Of a stretch of DNA of 60,000 nucleotides, positions 26,407-39,209 are shown piece after piece. Position 1 is the first letter of the stretch; every line of letters begins with the position of its first letter. The translations under genes and the position numbers were made by a program. The notes under the pieces were generated by a model, which saw only the letters and a program-made list of their open reading frames with translations, did not search any database and was not told the origin of the DNA. The DNA comes from Antedon mediterranea (Eukaryota > Echinodermata > Crinoidea > Comatulida > Antedonidae), in assembly GCF_964355755.1 (NCBI RefSeq), contig NC_092672.1:1490001-1550000 (forward strand). The letters are read 5' to 3'.

Positions 26407-27226
26407 ACATCATTATGCGGTGGTGGTGGCATCGCCGACGCTATTATTCACACGTAAACATTATTTGACTGACGTGATGACGTAAATTGATCGACACGAG
26501 TTGTCGTCTGCAAAACCACACGTGTCATAAAATGTGCATGATCTGATATTAGATTTTGATTCAATCGGATTTATAGAAAACCCCAACAGATGCCTACATC
26601 CAACTTGATTAAGACATTTCGACCACACGCAGTAAGTTCACCCAAAGGTTGTATGTTGTAACACTTTCTTGTATTATCACTTTTCTTTTAAAATTAATTG
26701 ATTGGCTACGTCATTACTGCGTTTACTCCTTCTGAACGCAACAAGATTCAAGAGTATCTGCGTTTCATCGCCAATCTACATAGTTCCGTTTTACCTGGGT
26801 GTGTGTATATACGTTGACGATATTCGTTTATACGAGTATAAGCTTTGTTACCACTCAGCAAACTAAGGACGCAGGTAAATGTTGGCGATCGTTTAAACGC
26901 GCGCTTGATTGGAAAATTCACTTTACGTTGCGCATACCACCATTTTGGGTCCCTTCATTGCGCGTACATCTAATGCGTTCCTCATACGGTATGTACGTGC
27001 CTTGTGCAGCACTACTTACATCCTTGTGTAGTGCGCGTATGTACGTTGCTGCGCGTAAGGTATTGCGTTGTGCGTCCAATCTTAAAGAAAATCAATCTTC
27101 TCGTTAACGTTTGTATCTTGACGTCTGCACCCTTTGTTGCAGATTTTGTACGATTTACCGTCTTGAAAAACATTTACGGAAATCTCCAAATATGTTCAAT
27201 AAATACGTCCGGATTAAAGCAAAATC

Positions 27227-27317
27227 ATCATTCTATCAAGTCACCTCATCAGCAAGGATACATGTTGCCTCATATCATTCTATCAAGTCACCTCATCAGC
27301 AAGGATACATGTTGCCT
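27227..27317. repeat. 47-bp direct duplication
   Basis: Two adjacent copies starting atcattctatcaagtcacct at 27227 and 27274. They are identical for at least 44 bp and the second diverges at its end. Confidence 0.92.
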
Positions 27318-29501
27318 GATATCATGGCAGAGAAGAATACCATGAGAACTTCTTGATAAACATCTTGCCGACTAATGACTGTCTGCATTGTCAAATCATC
27401 AGGAGACGCATTTTCAGGTTTCTTTCGACTTGCCACTTTGCCTTCGTCGTCTCTCAGTTGTTGCTTTACATTCAAATATTCTCTCCACATACATACAACA
27501 ACATTAATCTCTCATTAATGAACATATTTCATGTACTTTACATTACCTTAACATTCAGTTGACGAATGATTGTGACATTTAGAAAAATTAAGAAAGTTAA
27601 GGTAGTAAATTACACGATAAGCTCATCGTCTGATACTAAACGATGTCCAATTTCAAATACGCACCTTTCTGAGGGTAAATGAATTCGATACATTTCAAGC
27701 CGAAATGGTGTTTCATATTAAGTAAATATAATAATAAAATTTAAATAATCGATATTAATTTTTAAATATTTCTACTCAAAAAATGAGTGTGTAGGTATGT
27801 CGTTATTTAAATGTCATCATTATTGTATACGTAAATAATACCATTAATGTGCATGTTTTATGATTGTTACAAAAGTTTTTCACTGATATTAAGTTAGTAC
27901 ACTGGTATTTATTGAACTTAAGTCATTATAAAATTAATTCAATTAATACCGTACAGTATAATTATTAAGTTATTTTATGACTATTTTCTTAAATCGAGTG
28001 CGTGTTACTGTTAGTAGGCCTACTGTTTAGTTAGAGCTAGGTGAAAATAAGCCGGATTCACTGTCAAAAAATGGACTTAAGTAGTTTAACACCATTTTAA
28101 AGAAACGTACACCTGTGCTGTTTTAATTTACTCTGTTTTGTTATTTCTCATAAGTAACTTGGCGAGATAATAGCTATATCGGTATACAAGGCAGTACAGT
28201 ACAAAGTTTAGAAACTACAGAATACTGATGAAAAGGAATTACGATACATGCAAGTGATTAGCAGATGAATACTGATCAGCCAACACCTTTAGAAGGAACA
28301 TCTCCACCTATCCTTATTGCTAGTGTTCTAATTAAACAACAACCAATTAACACTTTAACAAAAGCGTTCGAGAACACCGGTTCACACGTAGTGACGAGAT
28401 ACAAAGAGGTAGACAATATGGCCAAGTATTGGCCATCCTAAAGGGCTTCGTTAGGCCACTCAATTTATCTCCACCAAGTTGTAGAAAATTGAAGTTACTG
28501 TAGGGAGGGTAATGGATTCTTCAAAAATAGCAGTATTTGATAATTTAACAGGTTCTTCGTCATTGTTATAATGATTTTTATTGTCATATTATTTTTTTAA
28601 AGAAAATGAACTAACAATGAATGACTACAAAATAGGTCCAGATTCAAAGTTGACGTAGGTGTATCCTTTTATAAAAAACGAACGAATGACTTTTATTCTA
28701 TATATCAAATCTAATTTACTTATAATGCATATTTTTCTCAGAAAACTTGATACATTTAATTATGGGATTCTAATCAATTAGAATTATCTAATATTCTGTA
28801 ATATTTTCATCTATCATTTATTGCCACACGAACTACTTTAGTATAATTGAAAATAAAAAAAATCGATCTATGAATCTCGACAGGTCAATTCGGCGTATTC
28901 GATGAAAAAAATGTTTCTATACATTTCTGTGGTGACATCACAGCTAAACACAAAACTGACGCGCGCGTACAATCACGCATACACGCGCTTACTATGTCAT
29001 ACAACGCGTCGTTACTACACACACGTTGAGAGATGTACCTCCATGTCACTGATAACATCACCACGTGTTATTTCAAATGTGTACTGTTCACCGGTACTAA
29101 ATTAAATTTATTAAATATTTTTAAAATGGAATTTTAAGTGTACGTCATCGGTGAAAGTATGATACAGTACTCCGTCGTCTCAATATTGTCTTTTATTTTG
29201 GGACGTAATGACAATAGGCTTGATTGATTGAAAATTGATCAGAAAATACTATCAACATTCACAAATACTAGTATTATAAATGAAACACTCTTGTCAAATC
29301 GTTTCTAAATGTCTACACTCTGGATTTACAAAATAGACACGTAAAGATTTCAAAACACACTTAAACTATTCTTGAATTGATGGTAAACTGAAGTATCTCT
29401 TAAGCATTCACTTACCAATATTTGATTATTTAAATCATTACATATAATTAATAAATAATGATTGACATATAAAAACAGACGATTTGTGTGATCTAACTTA
29501 C

Positions 29502-29652
29502 CGGGTATTCCTCTGGAATGTGGAGGATTCCTCTCAGCTTTCAGCGGAATATGTCCCTTATTGCCGGAATTTTTACCTGCCTCGGCTATGCCTACCAAAA
29601 ACAACGATAATAGTAAGATAATCCAACGGGATAAACCTCTTTCATAAAGCAT
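29502..29652 (-). CDS. chrd: Chordin-like protein, exon 1 (signal peptide)
   Basis: First coding exon of a secreted BMP antagonist. Translation starts at an ATG in a good context (A at -3). It opens with MLYERGLSRW, then a hydrophobic core (IILLLSLFLVGIAEA) typical of a signal peptide, with likely cleavage near residue 25. A short basic, proline-containing linker follows (residues 26-50). The exon ends at a consensus donor (gtaagt) after 50 codons plus one base, so the intron is phase 1. The exon at 21069-21172 starts with the two missing bases and completes a glycine codon, which supports the join. By family knowledge, chordin binds BMP ligands extracellularly through cysteine-rich CR/VWC domains. 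Alone this exon is only a signal peptide; its identity rests on the next two exons. Transcription initiation is not resolved. Confidence 0.75.
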
Positions 29653-29952
29653 TTTCTTTTAAATCCTCGTTATATGTTAACAATATTAGTTAATGATACT
29701 GTCTGTCACATAGCCTAGCTTTCCAAGCCACCCACAGTCCTCCTTTCCGCACACACAATCTAGAACGAATGAACTTCTTCTTCCCATCGGCCGCCGTGAA
29801 AGCAAAAGAACGTGTCTTCATGCTGATTGGCTACTTAGTTTCACGACGTGATCTTGCTAACATTGACAGCTATAGGCCTACAACATTACAAATCTGTCAA
29901 ATTGCTTATTAATATTATTAGCACTGTATCAAGTAAGTCTGCTATTCAACTA

Positions 29953-29969
29953 GGGTGGGGTTGGGTGGG
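29953..29969 (+). promoter_or_regulatory. G-quadruplex-type motif ~300 bp upstream of the chordin ATG
   Basis: gggtggggttgggtggg has four G-runs of at least three separated by one or two bases, a canonical compact quadruplex pattern. It lies on the template strand of chordin. Regulatory function is inference from position. Confidence 0.5.
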
Positions 29970-31103
29970 TCAATGCCGTTAACTTGTATACCACCCAGGT
30001 TATTCCTACATATTACATACATCATAGATTCTTATCACATTAATGCTATTTTTAAGAACGTTCTTATCTTCTTTTTTTTGTTTCATATTTTTATTTCATT
30101 TGCGATCAAATTTTTAATTTAGATTATTTTTATAACAATTACAATGATGCTTTGATTGATAGCCTATTGATTATGATAATGATTTCAATGATTATGATGC
30201 TCATGACAAAATGACAATGAATGATTTACGATGGCCTGCACGACGAAAAACTCAGCTGATCGAACGTAAACGACAATAAAGAGGGCGCTGTCTAATTTAT
30301 TTCATACATTAAATGCAATCGTTCGTATTGTAGTATGTCACTGTTACAAAAGGAATTGCTGTTAGCTACGTTATGTATAATTATTATCAGGATCATTGCA
30401 AAATTTAATTTATACTCGATTTGCTAACAAATATTTCACATTAAGGATGGCTTAAATTAAGATATGGGTCGAAGGTGAATGAACTTAATTACCTTTACAT
30501 TAGAGTTTACAACTAATTTGTCCTTAACCCCTAAATGTTCTGAGGCCGCAAGTGGTTAGAGAGAACTTGTTTATTCTGTTTACTCTAATTAAAATGTAAT
30601 TATAAAATTAGCTAACGTTAAACAAGTATGAAATTATATAATCTGACACTATGACGTCAGAGCGCTACTTTACTTTTTATACGCAGGAGTGTTTTTTTTA
30701 TAGTAGGGCTAAAATCTAAAATTGTATAATCAACTATGATTATATTATTAGTAGAAAACAGCATTAAAATAGACCATGCAATGGACTACAGAATATTCCA
30801 CAACACAGGCATATTTCGATTGAAGATCTCATTGTAAGCATTTCCCCGGGCAGGCCCCTCTTTGTAATTGCTAATTTATTTAAACTTTCATAAAGTATTT
30901 ATCGCTTTTTATACCTGATTGAATTCAAAATTATGTATATTACTGCATTAAATATATATAGTCTGCAAAATGATAAATTAAGACATGCCAAAGATTAAAA
31001 TAATGTTAATGGATCGTGAATAAAATAATAATTAGATTTCGATACATTATCCGTACGAACAATATTTTAAAATATAGGCCTACTACCGTACATGTACGCG
31101 GCC

Positions 31104-31338
31104 CAAATATTTAATCATGATACGAGATTTAATATATTGCGCGCACGTAGCTGCGTTTCACGTACGCACCTGCATTGTGCGTAAATACCTGCGTTTGTGC
31201 GTACGTCTATGTGTTGCGCGTACGTCGATCTGTGTTGGGCGTATGTCATTGCGTTGCGTGTATCTCTGCGTTCTCTATCTTGCGCGTACATAAAATGTAA
31301 ATACAAACATACGTGTCTCAAATATTTAATCATGATAC
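31104..31338. repeat. 20-bp direct repeat flanking a CpG-rich insert
   Basis: caaatatttaatcatgatac occurs identically at 31104-31123 and 31319-31338. Between them lies about 195 bp rich in gcgtacgt motifs, unlike the AT-rich surroundings. Similarity weakly continues beyond the 20 bp (acgagattt against acaaaattt). Confidence 0.85.
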
Positions 31339-33064
31339 AAAATTTCATTTTAATTTCTTTTTCAGAAATGAAAGGATACATGGAGACAGAAAGCTACCTG
31401 CATAAACCATCGTATAATTTATTGAGAGTGATGGATATTTCACTAATGAGAACAGACGAGACAAAATTCAAGGGAAAATCTAGTGCAAGTTAAAGATTAA
31501 ATGTTCTTATTTATAAATGAATGCATGTCTCTCTGCTGTCCGTCGAATAAACGTGTTCGATTTTTTTTTCTCGCGTTTTATCCGACTGATTATATACTGT
31601 ACGTCCTTATATGGGTTGCTGCTACGGTTAATATTAAAACATTCTGAAACAATGTATTTGCTGCTTCTATAACGAATAAAGAATTTTTTTTTAAATCAAA
31701 TAAAAATTGAGATCTAGAATAGGATTTAGGATTTGAAAGCTGATGCACAATTACGATAATAATAATTTGTGAAAATGTCCATTAACATCGACCTGACATA
31801 TTCGTCATTTGTCCAGCAATTATTATGATACAAAAAGCGAAAGTGATTGTTTTATTTTGTCGTCATTGAGGAGGACAATGCGCTATAATAAATGTGCGGG
31901 GAATTAACTATCTTCTTTTCATGGCTTAGTATTTACCCAGGTGTACTGAATTACACTCCCTATTGAGCCACCGAGCAACTTAAATGCACATTTGACAGTT
32001 AATACTCCTTCTAAAGAGATTTAATGAATTCTTGTTTAAATTGTACTGTGTACACTCTTCACAGATTTAAAACCTTTTCTTTAGAAGTTAAGTAACAAAA
32101 CACGTTTTTTTCATAAACAGCTCCAACCGCTTTTCTTTTCGGAGGGTGAAAAATAAGCCCGCAGCTATCAATTCTTTGGTATTGATATTGTATGGTATAA
32201 TTTACTAAATGGCCAATATATGTTTACATTCTATGATCCTTATTGTTATCGTATCGTTTAATCTGTATCAGTTTTCTGAACTTTCTATAAATTCCGTGTG
32301 AGCTGGCGATGATATCTTCGTCAATAAACGTCGTTCCAAAATTATAAAATATCGACAAACCGTTATATATTTTAGGCCTATATATAGATTCAACACTTAA
32401 ATACCCAAGATACTGTACTAATAACAATATAACAGGCCAAGGGACTGCTAATTAATATGGGGATGGAGTGAGAATGGGCGTGGTTCGAAAGTTTGAAAAC
32501 CCCTCTCAATTTATTTTTAAACAGAGGCTACCATCAGCAGCGAATAATTAAGACTTCTATCCTAGCAAGAAAACTTTTCTTCTATAGAATCCTGTAAAGA
32601 GCCTGGCTACATGATTGGTAATCTATTGTCATTTAGCATTTTACGTTCTTTAATTTGTTGTTAAATGTATATTTATATTTAGTGAACTATTTGTATTTTC
32701 AAACAATCCATCGGTCGTTCAAAATGGTGCGTAATGGGTACAATACTTCTCTTGATGACTGTGGATGTATACATTATTGGGAGAAGCATCAATTTTATTT
32801 GTATTTGGCTTGGACCACTCAACCACATGCTGACGAAGCATTATTTTGACTAATTAGACGTAACTAGATGGAACATCTTATGACATTACACTCGTCGTTC
32901 AACATGCTGTAATGATATCCGGTTAGTTACTACTGAAACATAAGACACCTTGTCGTCCGGATGGTAGTCGGTTACAAATATGTTTCACATTTTGAAATAA
33001 TGAGAGTGAGATCCTAGTCTGAAACTGTACTTATCGTAATCTATCTATATCATGTGTGTCATTC

Positions 33065-33628
33065 GCAGTCTTCCTCCTCCAACTACGCAGTCCTCCTCCA
33101 ACTACGCAGTCCTCCTCCAACTACGCAGTCCTCCTCCTCCAAACGCAGTCCTCCTCAAAATACGCAGTCCTCCTCCAACTACGCAGTCCTCATACGCAGT
33201 ACCTCAATGCAGTCCTCCTGTAACTACGTAGTCCTCATACGCAGTACGCCTCCAACTACGCAGTCCTTATACGCAGTCCTCACCAAATACGCAGTACTCA
33301 TACGCAGTCCCCCTCCAACTATGCAGTCCTTATACGCAGTCCTCCTCCAACTATGCAGTCCTTATACGCAGTCCCCCTCCAACTATGCAGTCCTTATACG
33401 CAGTCCTCCTCCAACTACGCAGTCTTTATACGCAGTCCTCCTCCAACTACGCAGTCCTTATACGCAATCCTCACCAAATACGCAGTCCTCATACGCAGTC
33501 CTCATACGCAGTCCTCCTCCAACTACGCAGTCCTTATGCGCAGTCCTCCTCCAAATACGCAGTCCTCATACGCAGTCCTCCTCCAACTACGCAGTCCTTA
33601 TACGCAGTCCTCCTCCAAATACGCATTC
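33065..33628. repeat. Minisatellite of tacgcagtcc units
   Basis: More than 20 copies alternating between tacgcagtcctcctccaac and a shorter tacgcagtcctta form, arranged in mixed order. The array lacks stops in several plus-strand frames, giving spurious serine/proline/tyrosine-rich frames. Confidence 0.95.
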
Positions 33629-33728
33629 CTCTTCCAAGCCCCCACATTTACACATTTGTCCACTACAAACGATTTGGCCAAAAACTGTAGCAAACGAACC
33701 AGTATAGTACAGTATCGGTACTTAACAC

Positions 33729-33785
33729 ATACCGACACCACACCTCTTACCGACACCACACCCCTTACTGACACCTCACCCCCTC
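33729..33785. repeat. ~19-bp tandem repeat, three units
   Basis: accgacaccacacctctt-type units immediately after the larger minisatellite. Confidence 0.8.
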
Positions 33786-35090
33786 CTCCTCGGCGGCAGT
33801 AATTCGACTTCACACTTGCCCTTGCCTAACAAAATGAAGTTGCATAATAACACCAACTCCCAAAATATGAGCACTGTACTCATTATGGAAGCTATCACAA
33901 CATAGAATGGGTTTGTGCGCAGATGGTCTACGCAATAATGATTGCTGCAGATGAAATCGAAATACCCTAACTGAAAAGTTACACTTCTACAGACATCAAA
34001 TAAAATAATAAAAGCTAGCAGAATGCACGGGCTAGCTTACCAGCATTCATTATTAAACGGTCAAAACTCGTTTTCGCGGTCTATAGCGCACATGAATAAT
34101 GTTGTATGTCTTACTGTTGGTGTCCATGAACTTTTTGAATTTTTAAACTGGTTATTGCAAAATGATTATGGAGAGAGACGTAGCAGCAGCAATCACGTAT
34201 GCACTAACCATCATCGTGAATTAATTACTGATTATTTCTACTCAAGGTCCAAGCAATGATGGTAATTTTAAAGTTGAGGTTGTGAAATTTGTTGGCATAT
34301 TATTAACTAAAATCTTTGTAAAATAATGAACTCCAGGTCTACTACGGTCGATTCTGTGAAGTACACACAGTCGTGATTTAACGAATGATAAGATACAGGA
34401 GTGTGCACAAGAACTCCTATAAAACTTAGTAAGCAGTTTATGACCAACATGTTGGATAATAATGATAAATAAATATTATACATTTCTGTGTCAATCAAGG
34501 ACTTCGAAATTTTGAAAATCTCTAAAAAAATCTGTAAAAGCAGCATATAAACTATACTTTAAAAATTATAAATATAATAATATTAATAAATAAATGTAAA
34601 TACTATATTTTCTGCATTGTATTTGCCGATTTAATTAGATGTGTTTATGCTATTCTAGCTATTCTTTTGATATATTATTTTTTTAAAAAGCATGTTTGTA
34701 ACATTTTATAAACGTGTGAAAATGTGGTGTAAGAATGAACATGACTGGCCTTTGAAGACGGACTTACGAAGACCACACTAATCGTTCAGTCACCCTCCAC
34801 ATATTGGTAGGCTAATTGGAACAATTAAATGCCCATAAGTTACAGAAGAGAGATTAGGATTTGGCAGCGGAGGTGGCAGGTTGTACTCGAGCCGACACGA
34901 TTGATACAGGTGTGAAGAACAAGTTGCTTCAGGGCATAGCAAACTATGTACATATCCGTGACGTGTTCATTGAATGCATCGCAATAACAGGATAAATACA
35001 ACTGAATATGTGTGGATATAAAACTGATAATATTCACTCGTATAAATAAATACAATAGACTATAATCAATTATATATACCGTACAATAAC

Positions 35091-35208
35091 AAGTAATACT
35101 AAATATAAAAGTACCGAAAACAAGATAGGTCCGGTTTATAAATAAATACAAGTAATACTAAATATAAAAGTACCGAAAACAACATAGGTCCGGTTTATAA
35201 ATAAATAA
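35091..35208. repeat. 59-bp direct duplication
   Basis: aagtaatactaaatataaaa at 35091 and 35150; the two units differ by about one base (caagatagg against caacatagg), so this is a recent duplication. Confidence 0.92.
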
Positions 35209-35574
35209 TTAAGCATGGATACAAAAAAATGGATCTCGATTTCGTGACAATAGTTAATGTAATCTGGGTTTCAAATGCGAGGAAGTGACTTCAATTTAAA
35301 CAATAATAATTCGGCATCTCCATCAGCAACTTACCGCTCAATCTAAAAGCAATAACCATCATAAATACATTTAAAACAAAATACAAACAAACACTTATTT
35401 CAAACTATTTAGAACATTAGTAATTCACAATTGCCTTAAGAATGTTTTTTTTTTCGTTTTTGTGCCTTTTTGTTTCATTTTATTTGTCAATTTGACGAAA
35501 GAAAGAAGTTTGTTTTTGTTCTCTCACTTAAATTAAATAATTAAATATATTACTTATCTGGAGGACCAAACTTA

Positions 35575-35686
35575 AAGCCTTGGCTTAATGCATCCTCCTC
35601 ACACAATTGTATACAATTTATGTTTCTGTTCTATTGTATTGTATTGTGTGAAACAATAAACTTGAAACTTGAAACTTGAAACTTTA
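35575..35686 (+). mobile_element. Retroelement 3'-end fragment with CTTGAAA tail
   Basis: Ends caataaa followed by three tandem cttgaaa units. This is a retroposon-like 3' end with no recognisable body. Confidence 0.4.
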
Positions 35687-36083
35687 TATCTGTTGTTAGG
35701 TAAATATACAGTAGGCCTACAGTCAGCAAAGCAATGCAGTTTATTTGGATTTAAGCGAATAACTTTAAAATGCACAAATATTATGTCTTTTCAGTTGCTT
35801 TCAGCTCCAATCAGAACAGACAGTCCAAAAGTCCATATTTTGACATTTAATGTTCTAATTCACTTTTGCCTGTCCATAATAGGATGACCATACGTCGCTT
35901 CCAACACAATGACCCTTTAGTATTAAGAGGCCTATTACAATTGACAGAAGTAGGTTTATATTGATAATCTTTAGTATTTTTTAACAATGAAAATTGCATA
36001 TTTTATCAATCTTGCATCTGTCATCATGGTCGTAAGCATTATTCTTTGAAATCTATAAGTAGTTTGGTAAATCAGTATTGTTT

Positions 36084-36245
36084 TAAAGCTCTGTCTACAC
36101 TATCAAACTAGATTGACAACAAAAGTGTGGTGTGCCCATGGTAGTGATATGCCAAAATATGGTCATATTACATCATCATGTCCATATATGGGCACATCAC
36201 ATTTTTTTTTATCATACAACGTTTGATAGTGTAGACAGAGTTTAA
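36084..36245. mobile_element. MITE family A, copy 4 (best-preserved)
   Basis: A 162-bp element with near-perfect inverted termini: AAAGCTCTGTCTACACTATC on the left, and GATAGTGTAGACAGAG then tttaa on the right. The interior has the nested palindrome gtgtgcccatgg...gacatcatc...gggcacatcaca. It has no coding capacity. A TA or TTAA target duplication is possible but not certain. Confidence 0.85.
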
Positions 36246-39186
36246 TAGTATGACGCGCCACGCAACTACCGGTACGCATTGAGTATAATTCTACTGCGCA
36301 TGCTCGTATCTTTCTCAACTTTTGGACAAAATTTCTGGTAAATAACTTTAAAATAGATAGCAAAACCATCTTGTTTTCAAAACTTTTTCTCAGACTTCTC
36401 CATTTAACACGCACTCTCGGCCGATTTTAACTTTATACACGTTACAATATGACATTAGTTCTTAAACTGACAATACTCAAAGTGACATATATTAGTTATT
36501 AAAATTAAACAAAATATTACATTAAGCAAATACATGATGATTTCTCTTCCGTCTCATAAATGTGACAACACAATGAATCACAATCTCAATGTGCTGAGGT
36601 GAAACAGTCGCCGTACATCTTTAACCTAATTATAACTTCCTTAATTTTGAATTATTAAATATAAATAAAATATACAAGACGTCATTACCATTATTAATTT
36701 GAATGCTGGGTGAAAGCCATCAAGTTGGGGTAAAGGATGGTGCATACTGAATCTTTTCACACGCGAATCGACACGCGGCAAGCGTCATATCTTACGTAAA
36801 TACGTAATATTTGACGCGATGAACGATTTACAGTCGTGTGTACTGTAGGTGGTGTGAGAACATAAAATCGAACGTGACGCGAGTCGATTTACTTCAACGC
36901 GGTGACGTGAATTCGGAGCTCGCGCGCGCTTGGAGTTATGCTATCATGCTGTTTGTATTATTGTTGATTGGTGTATAACGTCGTGAGGTGGTTTCCCGAA
37001 TGATCGTAAAATCAAAACGGTACTGGGTATGACCAACTAGCGTTCTTGTCACCAACTAGTCATTCATTCATAGAAGTACTGATGTAGTAGCCTATCTGTA
37101 TGGTCACCATAGAATGTGACCCAAGACATGACTAACGACTTTTAGTTGATAGAAGATTGAAAAAAATTTGTTAAGAAGAGTTGTACTGTATGTGGATGTT
37201 TAATGAAATTATGTCAATAATGTTTACACACTAGGCATAAATAGTAATGTTTGTTAGTATAAATAATTTTGAGTTAATAAGAATAAGATATAAGGAAGAA
37301 AAGCAAAGAGACTATGGATGCAGTAGATCAAATCGGAACAGCTCGATTAAACTCAATAAAACCGATCAACGGTTTAAACTCGATTAATCGATCGCTATAT
37401 AAAGACTTTCTTACGGGTGACCATACCTTAACAGCCAGGAATAACCTTAATACTGTACCGTCTTCTTATAAAGTCTGACGTGTTATTGGTGAGCATTCTT
37501 CAATTCTCTGTCACATTACATAACTGGTTATTTAATAAGAACCCGATAGCAATATGAAAGAAATAAAACAAGTAGGCCTAGGCTAAAGGCAATAACGATT
37601 TGAATCCAATGGTTAGGCTATTATTATCGCAGTGTAATTGTGGAATTACTCTAAATTCATCCATACTACTACTAGAAGCAATACCAATTAATTTACATGG
37701 TAAAAATGTGTTTTCAATGCGAGTTAAAGGTCGTCTTAGCTTCAGGATTACTGACATAACTAAATGTTAATGTGCAAAATAATATATGGCACTTGGAAAT
37801 GCTGCTTGTCATATCAATCAGACGTAACCCAATAATTGCGGCAACGGACCGTGGTATTTTATACGTTTCAAAATGCTTCGTTTTATGTTAAATGTGATCA
37901 CGAGACTACAGCATATAAATATTGAAAATATTATATTTTAATAATACAATAATCATCGAAGTTAACCTGTTTAAACTATTGCCTGGCGATTCGTATTATC
38001 GTGAGGGCGCTGGTGGAATTTCTTTTTTAGTAACGATATACTGAATACTGTACCAGCAACTCGTAATAGGAATATTCCTGTTTTCTTGTTATTGGGATTT
38101 GACCGAGTATAAACAAAATATTATATTTTGGTATATACATGATATTCTGTGATTTATTTATTCAATTTTAGAAAAATCATTTTGCATACATTTCAACTTG
38201 AAAACCAGAACAAACCATAGATTCGACCCAAACCAATTTTACAAACTAACAATTTGACTCCGCTCACACTCTTGGCGTCTCCGGTAATAGACAAAATTGT
38301 AACGGGATGAATTCAATTTTTTGCAGACAAGAAGGTATTCAGACGGTTAATTGTCAAATTACCCTTCGAGCGATTACAGCATGCGAGGGTCAGGCCGGTC
38401 AGGCCTTGTAGCAGTTCATAATTGTCGAATCGGTCAGTATCTTTAAGAAGTAGGCCTATAGTAACAATTCCAGACGCATACTGCTTTCTAAATAATTGAT
38501 AAGCGTTTTATTTGAAAATATTTATATATTTTCCAACTCAACATTATGGAATTTATAATACAGTAGGTGGTGGGGTGTTCTAATTAGGCCTTCTTTTTCT
38601 TCAACAAACAAAACTGATTTGAATATTTCGTTTATAAACTTTAGCATCTCTATGTTCATCTCAGAGATATCATGAATTAAATCCTCCGCTGTTTAAAAGC
38701 CATTCTACCCCAATTAGGAACAAGCACTTTTAAAAAATATGTCAAACATATTGTCGGCTGAATTATCGAAATTGAGAAAACTATAAAACAAATATCCTAA
38801 TTTTGTTGATATTTTGTTCATGTTTAAACTATTATTTTTGAAAATAGCAAAAGCAGCCATAAACATGATAAACATGAAACCGCAACAACTCTCAATTAGT
38901 GTTTTATAATGGTTAAATTACACCCACTAATTCAATGACTTGAAAATAACAAAAAAGTACTTGATCCTTATTAATATGGGTCACATGTGTTTGTCGTTTA
39001 AAATAACCCAGTTAAAATAAATACATTTGAACAGAGTTATGGTGACAGGAAATTTGGGGGTGCTCCTCATCGGCAGATATTTTCAATTCGTCGACAATTA
39101 AACAAGAAGTCGTGATTGATTTGTGAATAAAGACATAAATTATTATCTGATGATGATGAGAACGATTTGACTGAGATTAGGGCCTC

Positions 39187-39209
39187 TAAAGCTCTGTCTA
39201 CACTATCAT
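39187..39209. mobile_element. MITE family A, solo left terminus
   Basis: Only the terminal taaagctctgtctacactat is present, followed by unrelated sequence. It is a deletion relic or a partial insertion. Confidence 0.6.

Larger units (their letters stand above)
21173..29501 (-). other. Chordin intron 1 (8.3 kb)
   Basis: Bounded by consensus sites of exons 1 and 2, phase 1. It contains two SINEs (21.8-22.1 and 22.6-22.9 kb), a fragment of MITE family B, short tandem repeats at 26.35 and 27.23 kb, a retroelement 3' tail near 26.13 kb and CpG-rich cgtacg stretches at 26.7-27.1 and 28.96 kb. The open frame at 25079-25486 (135 codons, plus strand) has no recognisable domain. Confidence 0.65.
29653..33050. 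other. Chordin upstream region / intergenic
   Basis: About 3.4 kb with no gene. It should include the chordin promoter and 5' UTR near 29653-29950, where a ctgattggct (CCAAT-type on the minus strand) occurs at about 29823, but the start site is not determinable. The rest is AT-rich, with the 20-bp direct repeats at 31.1-31.3 kb. Confidence 0.45.

Noticed and set aside
33054-33707. 217-codon Ser/Pro-rich frame
   Set aside because: Follows the tacgcagtcc minisatellite; multiple overlapping frames are equally open.
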